64,000 nucleotides of DNA from contig NZ_CP035375.1 in assembly GCF_004118935.1 (NCBI RefSeq), positions 2,852,001 through 2,916,000 on the forward strand, read 5' to 3'. Within the stretch, counting starts at the first letter, position 1; the number at the start of each line of letters is the position of its first letter. The position numbers and the translations under genes are program-made. The notes under the pieces were generated by a model. It ran no database searches. It saw only the letters and a program-made list of their open reading frames with translations, and had not been told where the DNA came from. Positions 23,379 to 30,691 of the stretch are shown here, in pieces. Source of the DNA: Salinibacterium sp. UTAS2018 (GTDB lineage: Bacteria > Actinomycetota > Actinomycetes > Actinomycetales > Microbacteriaceae).

Positions 23379-24392
23379 TTACTGAACGGGGGAGAGCGTC
23401 GCGAGCACCGGGCGGTGGTCGCTGCCGAAGCCATCGTGAGATTCAATGACGCGCATCCCCGTCGCCGTCCACTCGCTCGTGCTCATGACGTGATCAATCG
23501 GGGCGCCCAGAATCGCTGGCAGCTGAGTCGGCCACGTGCCGAGTGCGGCGTTGTCGGTGACCGAGGCGGCATCCGCGCAACTACCGAGAGCGTATTCAGC
23601 ACCATCGGCGAGGGACGCGTAGTGATCGAGGGTCGAGTTGAAGTCTCCAGCGAGAATGGTGTTGCTGCCGCGGCATTGCTCGGCAAGCCAGTCGAGGTCG
23701 GTGCGCCAGTTTGCCATCTCGCCCTGCACGGGCGCGACGGCGTGCACGGCAACGATCGTGGGCATCGACGGGTCTTGGGGAATCGCCACGACACTCGGCA
23801 GCGTCGACGTGGTGCGCGTCTGCACATCAACGTCGTACTCGCCGAGGTCGACGCTGATGAGCACCGTGGTGGAGCGCGACTTGGAGATCTGGTCGTACGC
23901 CAGAGTGTGCACCCACATGCGTTGACCTTCATCGGCCATGCGCTGTGCGACCTCGAAGCCCAATTCGCGCGTTGTCTCAGGCAACGTGATGATGTCTGCA
24001 TCGTTTTCTAGCGCAAGATCAGCAATAGCCTCGGCGCCCGGCGCATCGCCGAGGGTGTTCCACGACAACACGGTGATATCGCCATCGGCTTTCGTCTCGA
24101 AGCCCGGGCTTCCAAAACCTCGGGTCGACAACACCACGAGAGAGAGCGCGCTGAATGCCAGGCCGATCACCGCGAGCGATGCCGCGAAGCGGCGCATTCG
24201 AGGCGACAAGAGCGCGATGAGGGTGAGCGCGAGTACCGCTACGAAGGCCCCGGCAGCGCTCAGCCCGCGCAGCGACACCACCTGGGCGACGCCGACCGTC
24301 TGTTCGAGATCGAACAGCTGTGGCCACGCCGCGACAATAAGGGCGGCTGCGGTGGCGAGTATAAAGATCGCCGCGAGAAAGCGTTGAATCAT
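23379..24392 (-). CDS. Membrane-anchored endonuclease/exonuclease/phosphatase-family protein
   Basis: A 337-residue protein with three N-terminal hydrophobic helices (about residues 4-25, 38-62 and 68-92) that place the catalytic domain outside the membrane, a layout common in actinobacteria. The EEP hydrolase core has its motifs in order: VLSWNTLG, ITLPETTREL, ILAGDFNSTLDH, PIDHVMST and GSDHRPVLA, which carry the metal-binding Glu/Asp and the catalytic His. The substrate (lipid head group, nucleotide or other phosphodiester) cannot be read from the sequence. It is divergent from the PHP gene. A TAGGCT hexamer on the minus strand ends 9 bases before its ATG. Confidence 0.85.
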   Translation of the reverse strand: MIQRFLAAIFILATAAALIVAAWPQLFDLEQTVGVAQVVSLRGLSAAGAFVAVLALTLIALLSPRMRRFAASLAVIGLAFSALSLVVLSTRGFGSPGFETKADGDITVLSWNTLGDAPGAEAIADLALENDADIITLPETTRELGFEVAQRMADEGQRMWVHTLAYDQISKSRSTTVLISVDLGEYDVDVQTRTTSTLPSVVAIPQDPSMPTIVAVHAVAPVQGEMANWRTDLDWLAEQCRGSNTILAGDFNSTLDHYASLADGAEYALGSCADAASVTDNAALGTWPTQLPAILGAPIDHVMSTSEWTATGMRVIESHDGFGSDHRPVLATLSPVQ

Positions 24393-24401
24393 AGCGACCT
24401 G

Positions 24402-24425
24402 AGCCTAGAGCAATAGGCTTGCATA
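24402..24425. promoter_or_regulatory. Mirror-image -10 boxes between the EEP and PHP genes
   Basis: AGCCTA (24402-24407) is the minus-strand TAGGCT of the EEP gene, and TAGGCT (24414-24419) is the -10 box of the PHP gene. They form an inverted repeat with a 6-base gap. The PHP ATG follows its box by 6 bases. Confidence 0.5.
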
Positions 24426-25310
24426 ATGCTCAACACCCCGATCGACCTGCACACTCACAGTGCCGTGTCAGATGGTACCGAAACCCCCACCCAACTCGTG
24501 CGCTCTGCCGCCCGAGCGGGGCTCGGAACGGTAGCGCTCACCGACCACGACTCCACCGCTGGCTGGCAGGAGGCGATTTCTGCGGCATCCGCCTCGGGAA
24601 TCAATGTCATTCCGGGCATGGAGTTGAGCACCAATTTCGGCCCAGCGAGCGTTCACGTGCTCGCGTACCTCTTTGACCCGCTCGATCGCACGATCGTGAC
24701 CGAGACGGCGCGCATCCGCGACGGTCGTCTGCGGCGGGCTGAGCGCATCGTCGAGAAGATCGCCCTCGACTACGACCTGACCTGGGATGACGTGCTCGCC
24801 GAATCGTCGGATGGCACGACGCTGGGTCGGCCGCACATCGCTGACGCGCTCGTGCGCAAGGGACACGTCGCTAATCGCAGTGCCGCGTTTGAGAGCATCC
24901 TGCACTGGCAGGGCGGCTACTACGAGAAGTACTACGCGCCGAGCCCGCTCGAAGGTGTGAAGATGATCGTCGCTGCCGGGGGAGTGCCCGTGCTCGCGCA
25001 TCCAGCCGCCCACGGAAAATATCGGTCGATGGATGACGCGGTGATCCGTGAACTCGTTGACCACGGTCTGTTCGGGCTCGAGGTTTACCACCGCGACAAC
25101 ACCGAAGAGGGCAAAGCGTGGCTGTTGACGGTCGTCAAGAAGTTCGGGCTCGAAATCACCGGCTCGAGCGACTATCACGGCGAGGGCAAGCCCAACCGGC
25201 TTGCCGAAAACACCACGGCACCCGAAGTGCTCGAGAAGATCATTGCGCGTGCCACAGGATCACAACCGTTTATTGCAGGCGCTAACCCCGCCCCGGAGGA
25301 GAACTCATGA
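24426..25310 (+). CDS. PHP-domain phosphoesterase (RnaAM/TrpH-like)
   Basis: A 294-residue metal-dependent phosphoesterase. Conserved PHP motifs are IDLHTHSAVSDGT (motif I, residues 5-17), ALTDHDSTAGW (motif II), VIPGMELSTNF (Glu ligand), VPVLAHPAAHGKY (motif III) and GSSDYHGEGKPN (motif IV), which together bind three metal ions. The closest named enzymes are 3',5'-nucleoside bisphosphate phosphatase and the TrpH/YciV RNase trim factor; the sequence does not separate these. ATG 24426 follows a TAGGCT box by 6 bases. Its stop overlaps the MalY-type gene (ATGA), so they are cotranscribed. Confidence 0.88.
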   Translation: MLNTPIDLHTHSAVSDGTETPTQLVRSAARAGLGTVALTDHDSTAGWQEAISAASASGINVIPGMELSTNFGPASVHVLAYLFDPLDRTIVTETARIRDGRLRRAERIVEKIALDYDLTWDDVLAESSDGTTLGRPHIADALVRKGHVANRSAAFESILHWQGGYYEKYYAPSPLEGVKMIVAAGGVPVLAHPAAHGKYRSMDDAVIRELVDHGLFGLEVYHRDNTEEGKAWLLTVVKKFGLEITGSSDYHGEGKPNRLAENTTAPEVLEKIIARATGSQPFIAGANPAPEENS

Positions 25311-26479
25311 CCACCAACGCCGAACAGTGGAACGCTTTGACCCCTGAACTGCTCCGCAGCCGGGGAAGTAACAAGTGGACCGCACCCGAAGGTGACCTGC
25401 TGTGCGCGGGTGTTGCCGAGATGGATTACGGCACCGCTCCGGCCGTGCTCGAAGAGTGGGCGGCCGTCGCCGAGCGTTTCGGCTTCGGCTACCCCGACGA
25501 GTCGGTCGGGCTCGAAATGAACGCGGCGACGGCACAGTGGCACCGTGAGCAGTATGGCTGGCAGCTGGATGCCGCCGACGTTCACCCCCTGCCCGACGTA
25601 CTCAAGGGTCTCGAGCTGGCGATCACCAAGTTCAGCAAGCCCGGCGCTGCGGTCGTCGTGCCGACTCCGGCCTACATGCCGTTCTTAGCTGTGCCGAAGG
25701 ACTTCGGGCGCGAGGTCATTGAGTCGCCCATGCTGCGCGGCGACGACGGCAGCTTCGCCCTCGACCTCGACGACATCGCCCGTCACTTTGCCGCCGGCGC
25801 CAACCTGCTGATTCTCGCTAACCCCGGAAACCCCACGGGCAAGGTGTATTCCCGTGACGAGCTCGTAGCGCTCGCCGAGGTTGCTGACGCGCACGGTGCG
25901 CGCATTTTTAGCGACGAGATTCACTCGCCCCTCGCCCTCTTCGGTAACAAGCACGTGCCTCTCGCGAGTGTGTCGGATGCCGGTGCGCGTGCCGCGATCA
26001 CGGCCACCAGCACGTCAAAGGCTTTCAACCTGCCCGGGATGAAGTGTGCGCAGATCATCCTCAGTAACGACGCCGACCGCGCACAGTGGGAGTCGCTGAG
26101 CTGGCTTGCCACGCACGGCGCCAGCACACCCGGCATGAAGCTCAACACGGCCGCCTACCTTCGCGGTGAGCCGTGGCTACTCGAAGTGCGCGAGTACATC
26201 GAGGGCAACATCGAATACGCGCGCACAGCGCTCGCCGAGTTGCTGCCGGAGGCCCGGATGGCTCCCATGCAGGGCACCTACTTGGCGTGGCTCGACTTGC
26301 GCGCGTACTCGGATGAGCCGGAACTCTCTGAGATGTTGGCGGAGAAGGCAGGCATCCGGGTCAATGGCGGTGTCGGGTACGGCGCTGTCGGCGCTGGTCA
26401 CATCCGGGTAAACCTGGCTACCTCGCGGCCCATTCTTGCGCGGATCATCGCACAGCTCGCTGCGGCGCTGAAGGCCTAA
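25307..26479 (+). CDS. MalY/PatB-type PLP aminotransferase or cystathionine beta-lyase
   Basis: A 390-residue fold-type I PLP enzyme. AEMDYGTAP and FGYPDESVG near the N-terminus are typical of the MalY/PatB group, which cleaves cystathionine to homocysteine, pyruvate and ammonia. LLILANPGNPTGKVY carries the Asn, IFSDEIHSPLAL the Asp that binds PLP, and TSTSKAFNLPGMKCA the Schiff-base lysine; HIRVNLATSRPIL has the substrate-binding Arg. Lyase and aminotransferase activities cannot be separated by sequence alone. It overlaps the PHP gene by 4 bases and is the second and last gene of that operon. Confidence 0.87.
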   Translation: MTTNAEQWNALTPELLRSRGSNKWTAPEGDLLCAGVAEMDYGTAPAVLEEWAAVAERFGFGYPDESVGLEMNAATAQWHREQYGWQLDAADVHPLPDVLKGLELAITKFSKPGAAVVVPTPAYMPFLAVPKDFGREVIESPMLRGDDGSFALDLDDIARHFAAGANLLILANPGNPTGKVYSRDELVALAEVADAHGARIFSDEIHSPLALFGNKHVPLASVSDAGARAAITATSTSKAFNLPGMKCAQIILSNDADRAQWESLSWLATHGASTPGMKLNTAAYLRGEPWLLEVREYIEGNIEYARTALAELLPEARMAPMQGTYLAWLDLRAYSDEPELSEMLAEKAGIRVNGGVGYGAVGAGHIRVNLATSRPILARIIAQLAAALKA

Positions 26480-26556
26480 CCACCGCTCAGCAGCTGTCTC
26501 GCGTTACGTTCTTTTGAATTCTGAGCGCGACCGCGCCCACCGTTGGACAGTCGTGG

Positions 26557-26568
26557 CACACTAAGCGC
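26557..26568 (+). promoter_or_regulatory. ldh -10 box, leaderless
   Basis: CACACT (26557-26562) lies 6 bases before the ATG at 26569 and there is no ribosome site. It follows the same spacing rule as other unit heads in the window. Confidence 0.4.
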
Positions 26569-27522
26569 ATGAGCGTTGTCGAGAACTCCAAACTGACCAT
26601 CGTAGGCGCCGGCAGTGTCGGTGCCAGTGCCGCCTACGCCGCCCTGATCCGTGGCTCTGCCCGCCAGATCGCCCTGTACGACATCGCGACCAAGAAGGTG
26701 GATGCTGAGGTGCTCGACCTCGCCCACGGCACGCAGTTCACGGGCTCGAGCCAGATCATCGGCGGCAGCGACATCTCGGTTGCGGAGGGGTCGCACGTCG
26801 TGGTGATCACGGCGGGTGCCAAGCAGAACCCGGGCCAAACGCGGCTTGAACTTGCCGATGTGAATGCTCGGATGCTCGGCTCGATGATTCCGCAGTTGAT
26901 GGAAGTCGCTCCGAACGCCATCTACGTCATCGTCACCAACCCGTGTGATGTGCTCACGGCGCTCGCGCAGGAGCAGTCGGGGCTGCCGCCCGAGCGCCTC
27001 TTCGCCTCAGGCACCGTTCTCGACACTTCGCGACTGCGCTGGAAGCTCGCGGAGCGCGCCGGGGTTTCGCCCTCGAGCGTTCACGCCTCGATCATCGGTG
27101 AGCACGGCGACTCCGAGTTTCCGCTGTGGTCGCGCGCGACCATCGGCGGCGTGCCGCTGCTCGAATGGCACCGCGATGGGCATCCGCGTATGACAGAGAC
27201 CGAGCTCGACGAGATCGCCATCAGCGTGCGCGACGCCGCCTACAAGGTGATCGAAGGCAAGGGTGCGACGAACTATGCGATCGGCCTCTCGACCGCCCAC
27301 ATCGTCGAAGCGATCCTCGGGGATAAGCACTCGATCATGCCCGTGGCGCCTGTTCTTACGGACTTCCACGGCATCAGCGGCGTCGCCCTCTCAGTGCCGT
27401 GCATCGTCAGCGCTTCCGGCGCGAGTCCCATCAAGGAGACCACCTTCAGCGAGAAAGAGCTCGAGCTGCTGACCCGGTCAGCGACCGCCCTTCGCACGGC
27501 GGCAGAATCGTTGCGTCCCTAA
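26569..27522 (+). CDS. ldh: L-lactate dehydrogenase
   Basis: A 317-residue NAD-dependent L-2-hydroxyacid dehydrogenase of the LDH/MDH family that interconverts pyruvate and L-lactate. The Rossmann motif is IVGAGSVGASAAYA, IGEHGDSEFPLWS carries the catalytic His and family signature, and VTNPCDVLT and VLDTSRLRWKL are conserved. The mobile loop reads AGAKQNPGQTRLEL: Gln at the position that discriminates substrates indicates lactate rather than malate (which has Arg). The ATG lies 6 bases after a CACACT box. It is convergent with the helicase gene, with a strong terminator between them. Confidence 0.93.
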   Translation: MSVVENSKLTIVGAGSVGASAAYAALIRGSARQIALYDIATKKVDAEVLDLAHGTQFTGSSQIIGGSDISVAEGSHVVVITAGAKQNPGQTRLELADVNARMLGSMIPQLMEVAPNAIYVIVTNPCDVLTALAQEQSGLPPERLFASGTVLDTSRLRWKLAERAGVSPSSVHASIIGEHGDSEFPLWSRATIGGVPLLEWHRDGHPRMTETELDEIAISVRDAAYKVIEGKGATNYAIGLSTAHIVEAILGDKHSIMPVAPVLTDFHGISGVALSVPCIVSASGASPIKETTFSEKELELLTRSATALRTAAESLRP

Positions 27523-27597
27523 CTCAGCGGCGGACGCTTCGTCTGCCGTGCCGGGTCACACCAGCGCTTCTCCGGCAGTGCTACCCGCGTTAAGGAC

Positions 27598-27626
27598 GAA
27601 AGCCCCGCACGGCGTGCGGGGCTTTC
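27598..27626. terminator. Bidirectional terminator between ldh and the helicase gene
   Basis: GAAAGCCCCGCAC pairs perfectly with GTGCGGGGCTTTC across a 3-base loop, flanked by A- and T-rich ends on both strands, between convergent genes. Confidence 0.88.
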
Positions 27627-27642
27627 GCGTGAAGTGTGCTGG

Positions 27643-29145
27643 TTAGGCAGTGGGAGGCGTGCTCGGTGCACCCTCATTGCCGCCGCGACGACGACGAGTG
27701 CGCTTGCGGCGAGCGGGTGCTCCACCGTCGTGCGTTCCGCCGCCTTCGGGGCGGGTGCTGTCGTCATTGGCGCGGGCGTTAGCGACCGATCCTCCGTCGC
27801 TCGAGCGTGAGCCGGAACCGGATGCGGAATCCGATCCGGCGGAACGGGTGCGGTTGCGAGGCGGGCGTGACGAGTCGGTTGAACGCTGCGATCCGCGACC
27901 ACCGCCTGATCCCGATCCCGATCCTGACCCGGAGCCACCGGTGCGCACAGCCGGAGCGTGCGATCCGGGAAGGCGGCCCTTGGTGCCCTCAGGAATGTTG
28001 AGGTCGGTAAAGAGGTGCGGGCTCGACGAGTAGGTCTCAACCGGCTCGGGGATGCCCATTTCGAGCGCCTTGTTGATGTGCGTCCACTTGAGCATGTCTG
28101 CCCAGTCCACGAACGTGACGGCAACACCGGTCTTGCCGGCGCGGCCGGTACGGCCAGCACGGTGCAGGTAGGTGTCGTGGTCATCCGGGATGGTGTGGTT
28201 GATCACGTGTGTGACGTCGTTGACGTCAATGCCTCGTGCCGCAACATCCGTCGCGATAAGAATGTCTTTCTTGCCCGCCTTGAACGCGGCCATGGCGCGC
28301 TCGCGCTGCTCTTGGTTGAGGTCACCGTGCACGGCAGCAGCGTTGAAGCCACGGTCGTTCAGTTCTTCAACGAGCTTGGCCGCCGCACGCTTGGTGCGCG
28401 TGAAGACAACCGTCTTGCCGCGGCCCTCAGACTGCAGGATGCGAGCAATGACCTCATCTTTGTCGAGGTTGTGCGCGCGGTAAACGACGTGCTTGATGTT
28501 CTTCTGCGTCAAGCCCTCGTCGGGGTCGGTAGCGCGGATGTGAATGGGCTTGTTCATGAAGCGACGAGCGAGAGCCACGATCGGGCCGGGCATCGTTGCC
28601 GAGAACAGCATGGTGTGGCGGGTAGGAGGAGTCTGCGCGAACAACTTCTCGATGTCGGAAAGGAAGCCGAGGTCGAGCATCTTGTCAGCCTCATCCAGAA
28701 CCATCACCTTGATGTCCTTGAGCGAGAGCATGCGCTGGCTGGCGAGGTCGAGCAAACGACCAGGCGTACCGACGATGACTTGAGCGCCGGCCTTGATCTG
28801 CTCGACCTGACCTTCGTAAGCCTTGCCGCCGTAGATGGCCGCAACCTTGGTGGAACGATTGGATGCTGCGAGCACGAGGTCTTCCGCTACCTGAACACAC
28901 AGCTCGCGAGTCGGCACCACGATGAGTGCCTTTACTCCGGGCTCCGGATCGGTGCCGAGCGACTGCAGTACAGGGAGACCGAAACCGAGCGTCTTGCCGG
29001 TACCCGTCTTGGCCTGGCCGATGATGTCTTGGCCGGCGAGGCCCATGGGAATTGTTTGCGTTTGGATCGGGAACGGTTCGAGGATGCCCTTGGTTGCAAG
29101 TGCATCGACCATGTCCTGATCGATATTGAGTTCTGAGAAAGTCAC
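27643..29145 (-). CDS. DEAD-box RNA helicase (RhlE/CshA type)
   Basis: A 500-residue ATP-dependent RNA helicase. Motifs in order: Q-motif FPIQTQTIP, Walker A AKTGTGKTL, PTRELCVQV (Ia), TPGRLLDLA (Ib), VLDEADKML (II, DEAD), SATMP (III), VFTRTKRAA (IV), ATDVAARGIDV (V) and HRAGRTGRAG (VI). From about residue 410 a disordered tail follows with a GSGSGSGSG run, Arg/Ser-rich text and a basic end (RRKRTRRRRGGNEG), typical of RNA-binding extensions. GTG 29145 is chosen. Its gene order with a ferritin-like gene and DUF3107 matches rhlE in M. tuberculosis, from memory. A role in RNA turnover or ribosome assembly is likely. Confidence 0.93.
   Translation of the reverse strand: MTFSELNIDQDMVDALATKGILEPFPIQTQTIPMGLAGQDIIGQAKTGTGKTLGFGLPVLQSLGTDPEPGVKALIVVPTRELCVQVAEDLVLAASNRSTKVAAIYGGKAYEGQVEQIKAGAQVIVGTPGRLLDLASQRMLSLKDIKVMVLDEADKMLDLGFLSDIEKLFAQTPPTRHTMLFSATMPGPIVALARRFMNKPIHIRATDPDEGLTQKNIKHVVYRAHNLDKDEVIARILQSEGRGKTVVFTRTKRAAAKLVEELNDRGFNAAAVHGDLNQEQRERAMAAFKAGKKDILIATDVAARGIDVNDVTHVINHTIPDDHDTYLHRAGRTGRAGKTGVAVTFVDWADMLKWTHINKALEMGIPEPVETYSSSPHLFTDLNIPEGTKGRLPGSHAPAVRTGGSGSGSGSGSGGGRGSQRSTDSSRPPRNRTRSAGSDSASGSGSRSSDGGSVANARANDDSTRPEGGGTHDGGAPARRKRTRRRRGGNEGAPSTPPTA
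27903..27936. repeat. Short GATCCC-type tandem repeat in the helicase tail
   Basis: Near-perfect hexamer repeats (CCCGAT/CCTGAC types) encode the GSGSGSGSG run of the helicase tail. Such tracts can slip during replication and would change linker length in steps of two residues. Confidence 0.6.
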
Positions 29146-29310
29146 GTATGAAGCCCGTCTAGGTGCGAGGCGCCCTTTTTGACCTGGGGCGCTGGAGACC
29201 CCCTCCTGAGTCGGGGGGATGCCCGCAGTTTAGCGGGTTGCGCTGGGGTGAGGCCGTGAATTGAGGCGGCGAGGCGCGTTGCAGCAGAGACGTAGGGCAC
29301 CGAGACGCTC

Positions 29311-29322
29311 TAAGCTGGCTGC
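29311..29322 (+). promoter_or_regulatory. -10 box of the ferritin-like gene, leaderless
   Basis: TAAGCT (29311-29316) lies 6 bases before the GTG at 29323. No ribosome site is seen. Confidence 0.45.
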
Positions 29323-30039
29323 GTGGTTAAGTGGTTTTCGCGCAAACCAGGTCGCATCGAAGTGCCTCGCCTTCGATCACGAGCTGATGCTTCCGCGACC
29401 GAAAAAGTAGCCCTAGCGGAGTTCGCTCCCGACATCCTCGCGTTCCTCGGGCGTGCAGCGTATGTGCAACTCATGATCTTCGAAAACCTCTCGCGAGTGA
29501 TTTCGACGGCGCCAACGACGGCAGCCAAGACAGCAATCGGCAAAGCGGCCGAGTTGTCGATGGCGAAGCACCGCAAGCTGGTCGACGAGATCACCAAAGC
29601 TGGCGGTTCGCCCGCCGAAGTGATGGACACCTTCACCAACGAGGTCGACCAGTTCGACCGCATCGCTCGAGGTGCCGACTGGTACGAGTCATTGATCTCG
29701 GCCTATTTGAGTGCCGGATTCTTCGACGACTTCTACGCCCGCCTCGCTGCGGGGCTCCCCACGGAATCCCACACTCGGCTCGTCGCAATTTTTCGCGCAG
29801 AATCGGGCGAGAAGGTGCTGGCGGAATTCTTGCAGGCGGCAATTGACGAGAATCCTCGTCTGGATTCGCGCCTGGCGATGTGGGGCCGCCGCCTCATGGG
29901 CGACATGATGCTGCTGGCTCGTTCCGCGCTGGTCTTTCCCGACCACACGCGCAACACCGAAGCCCAGGTTGAACCCGTGTTCACGGAGCTCGTCGCGTCG
30001 CACACCCGCCGAATGGATGCGCTCGGCCTGACCGCTTAG
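29323..30039 (+). CDS. Ferritin-like-fold protein
   Basis: A 238-residue, mostly helical protein matching the actinobacterial ferritin-like family related to MiaE-type tRNA hydroxylases (the M. tuberculosis homologue next to rhlE is Rv3210c, from memory). The core is a four-helix bundle between about residues 25 and 200. The expected E-x-x-H iron-binding pair is not clear: the segment reads AELSMAKHRKLVDEI, where spacing differs. Whether it binds iron is therefore open. It is divergent from the helicase gene and convergent with the small membrane protein gene. Confidence 0.75.
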   Translation: MVKWFSRKPGRIEVPRLRSRADASATEKVALAEFAPDILAFLGRAAYVQLMIFENLSRVISTAPTTAAKTAIGKAAELSMAKHRKLVDEITKAGGSPAEVMDTFTNEVDQFDRIARGADWYESLISAYLSAGFFDDFYARLAAGLPTESHTRLVAIFRAESGEKVLAEFLQAAIDENPRLDSRLAMWGRRLMGDMMLLARSALVFPDHTRNTEAQVEPVFTELVASHTRRMDALGLTA

Positions 30040-30058
30040 CAGCGATCGTCTCGCTGCT
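30038..30058. terminator. Hairpin overlapping the end of the ferritin-like gene
   Basis: AGCAGCGA pairs with TCGCTGCT across a 5-base loop, starting inside the stop codon. No strong T-run follows; it sits between convergent genes. Confidence 0.4.
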
Positions 30059-30096
30059 GAGGCTCTAGGTGTCCAGCTATCTAGCTGCCTTGCTGT

Positions 30097-30390
30097 CTAG
30101 TTGCCGTGCGACAGTGTTTCGAAAGCACGCACATCGGCGACTTCGCGGTGACGCGGAAGCATGACAGCCGTGACCAGCGCTGCAGCGATGCCGGCGAGAA
30201 GACTCGCAACCCAGATCCAGCCGCCGTCGAAAGTCAGTCCGACCCAGACGAGAGCGACCCAGACGGTCGCTGTGACCGCGGCGCCAATGGCGGGCAGCAG
30301 TGCCGCGCCGTACATGCCGCGCGAGGGCAGCAGGTAACGAATGATGGTCGCGAGTGATGCCCCGATGACGGTGACGAACAGCAGTTCCAC
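30097..30390 (-). CDS. Small three-span membrane protein
   Basis: A 97-residue protein with three hydrophobic segments (LLFVTVIGASLATIIRYLL, LLPAIGAAVTATVWVALVWV and WIWVASLLAGIAAALVTAVM) and a short charged C-terminus (PRHREVADVRAFETLSHGN). I do not recognise a named family. The gene starts 2 bases after the stop of the DUF3107 gene, so it is very likely cotranscribed with it. Its stop faces the ferritin-like gene. Confidence 0.7.
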   Translation of the reverse strand: MELLFVTVIGASLATIIRYLLPSRGMYGAALLPAIGAAVTATVWVALVWVGLTFDGGWIWVASLLAGIAAALVTAVMLPRHREVADVRAFETLSHGN

Positions 30391-30392
30391 TG

Positions 30393-30617
30393 TTAGGCCA
30401 CGAATCCGATGCGGCGCGACTCTTCTTCTCCGAGTTCAACGTAGGAGACCGATGCGGTGGGAACGATGTAGAGCTTTCCCTTGGCGTCGCGCAGGCTCAC
30501 GTACTTGGCATCCGAGTTCAATGCCTCGGCAATGATGGTTTCAACCTCGCTCGACGACTGTGCCGACTCGAAGTTGATCTCACGGGGGCTGTTGTTGATA
30601 CCGATGCTTATGTCCAC
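30393..30617 (-). CDS. DUF3107 small protein
   Basis: A 74-residue protein, MDISIGINNSPREINFESAQ onward, that matches the actinobacterial DUF3107 family along its whole length, including KYVSLRDAKGKLYIVPTASV and a C-terminal RRIGFVA. The M. tuberculosis homologue, as I recall, is the 9.4 kDa antigen encoded beside a TetR gene near rhlE. The family function is unknown. GTG 30617 lies 6 bases after TAATCT, so the mRNA is probably leaderless. It heads an operon with a small membrane protein and is divergent from adnA. Confidence 0.9.
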   Translation of the reverse strand: MDISIGINNSPREINFESAQSSSEVETIIAEALNSDAKYVSLRDAKGKLYIVPTASVSYVELGEEESRRIGFVA

Positions 30618-30691
30618 GAAGACAGATTACGACACAACGCGGGGCGATGAATGTCCCGTTCACTGTCAGCGCATCCCGATACCGTTGATTC
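30618..30691. promoter_or_regulatory. Divergent leaderless promoters of DUF3107 and adnA
   Basis: Minus strand TAATCT (plus AGATTA, 30624-30629) is 6 bases before the DUF3107 GTG. Plus strand TACCGT (30680-30685) is 6 bases before the adnA ATG. Both sites lack ribosome sequences. Confidence 0.5.

Noticed and set aside
26569..27522. Malate dehydrogenase as an alternative name for the lactate dehydrogenase gene
   Set aside because: The substrate loop reads KQNPGQTR with Gln, the lactate type, where malate enzymes have Arg.
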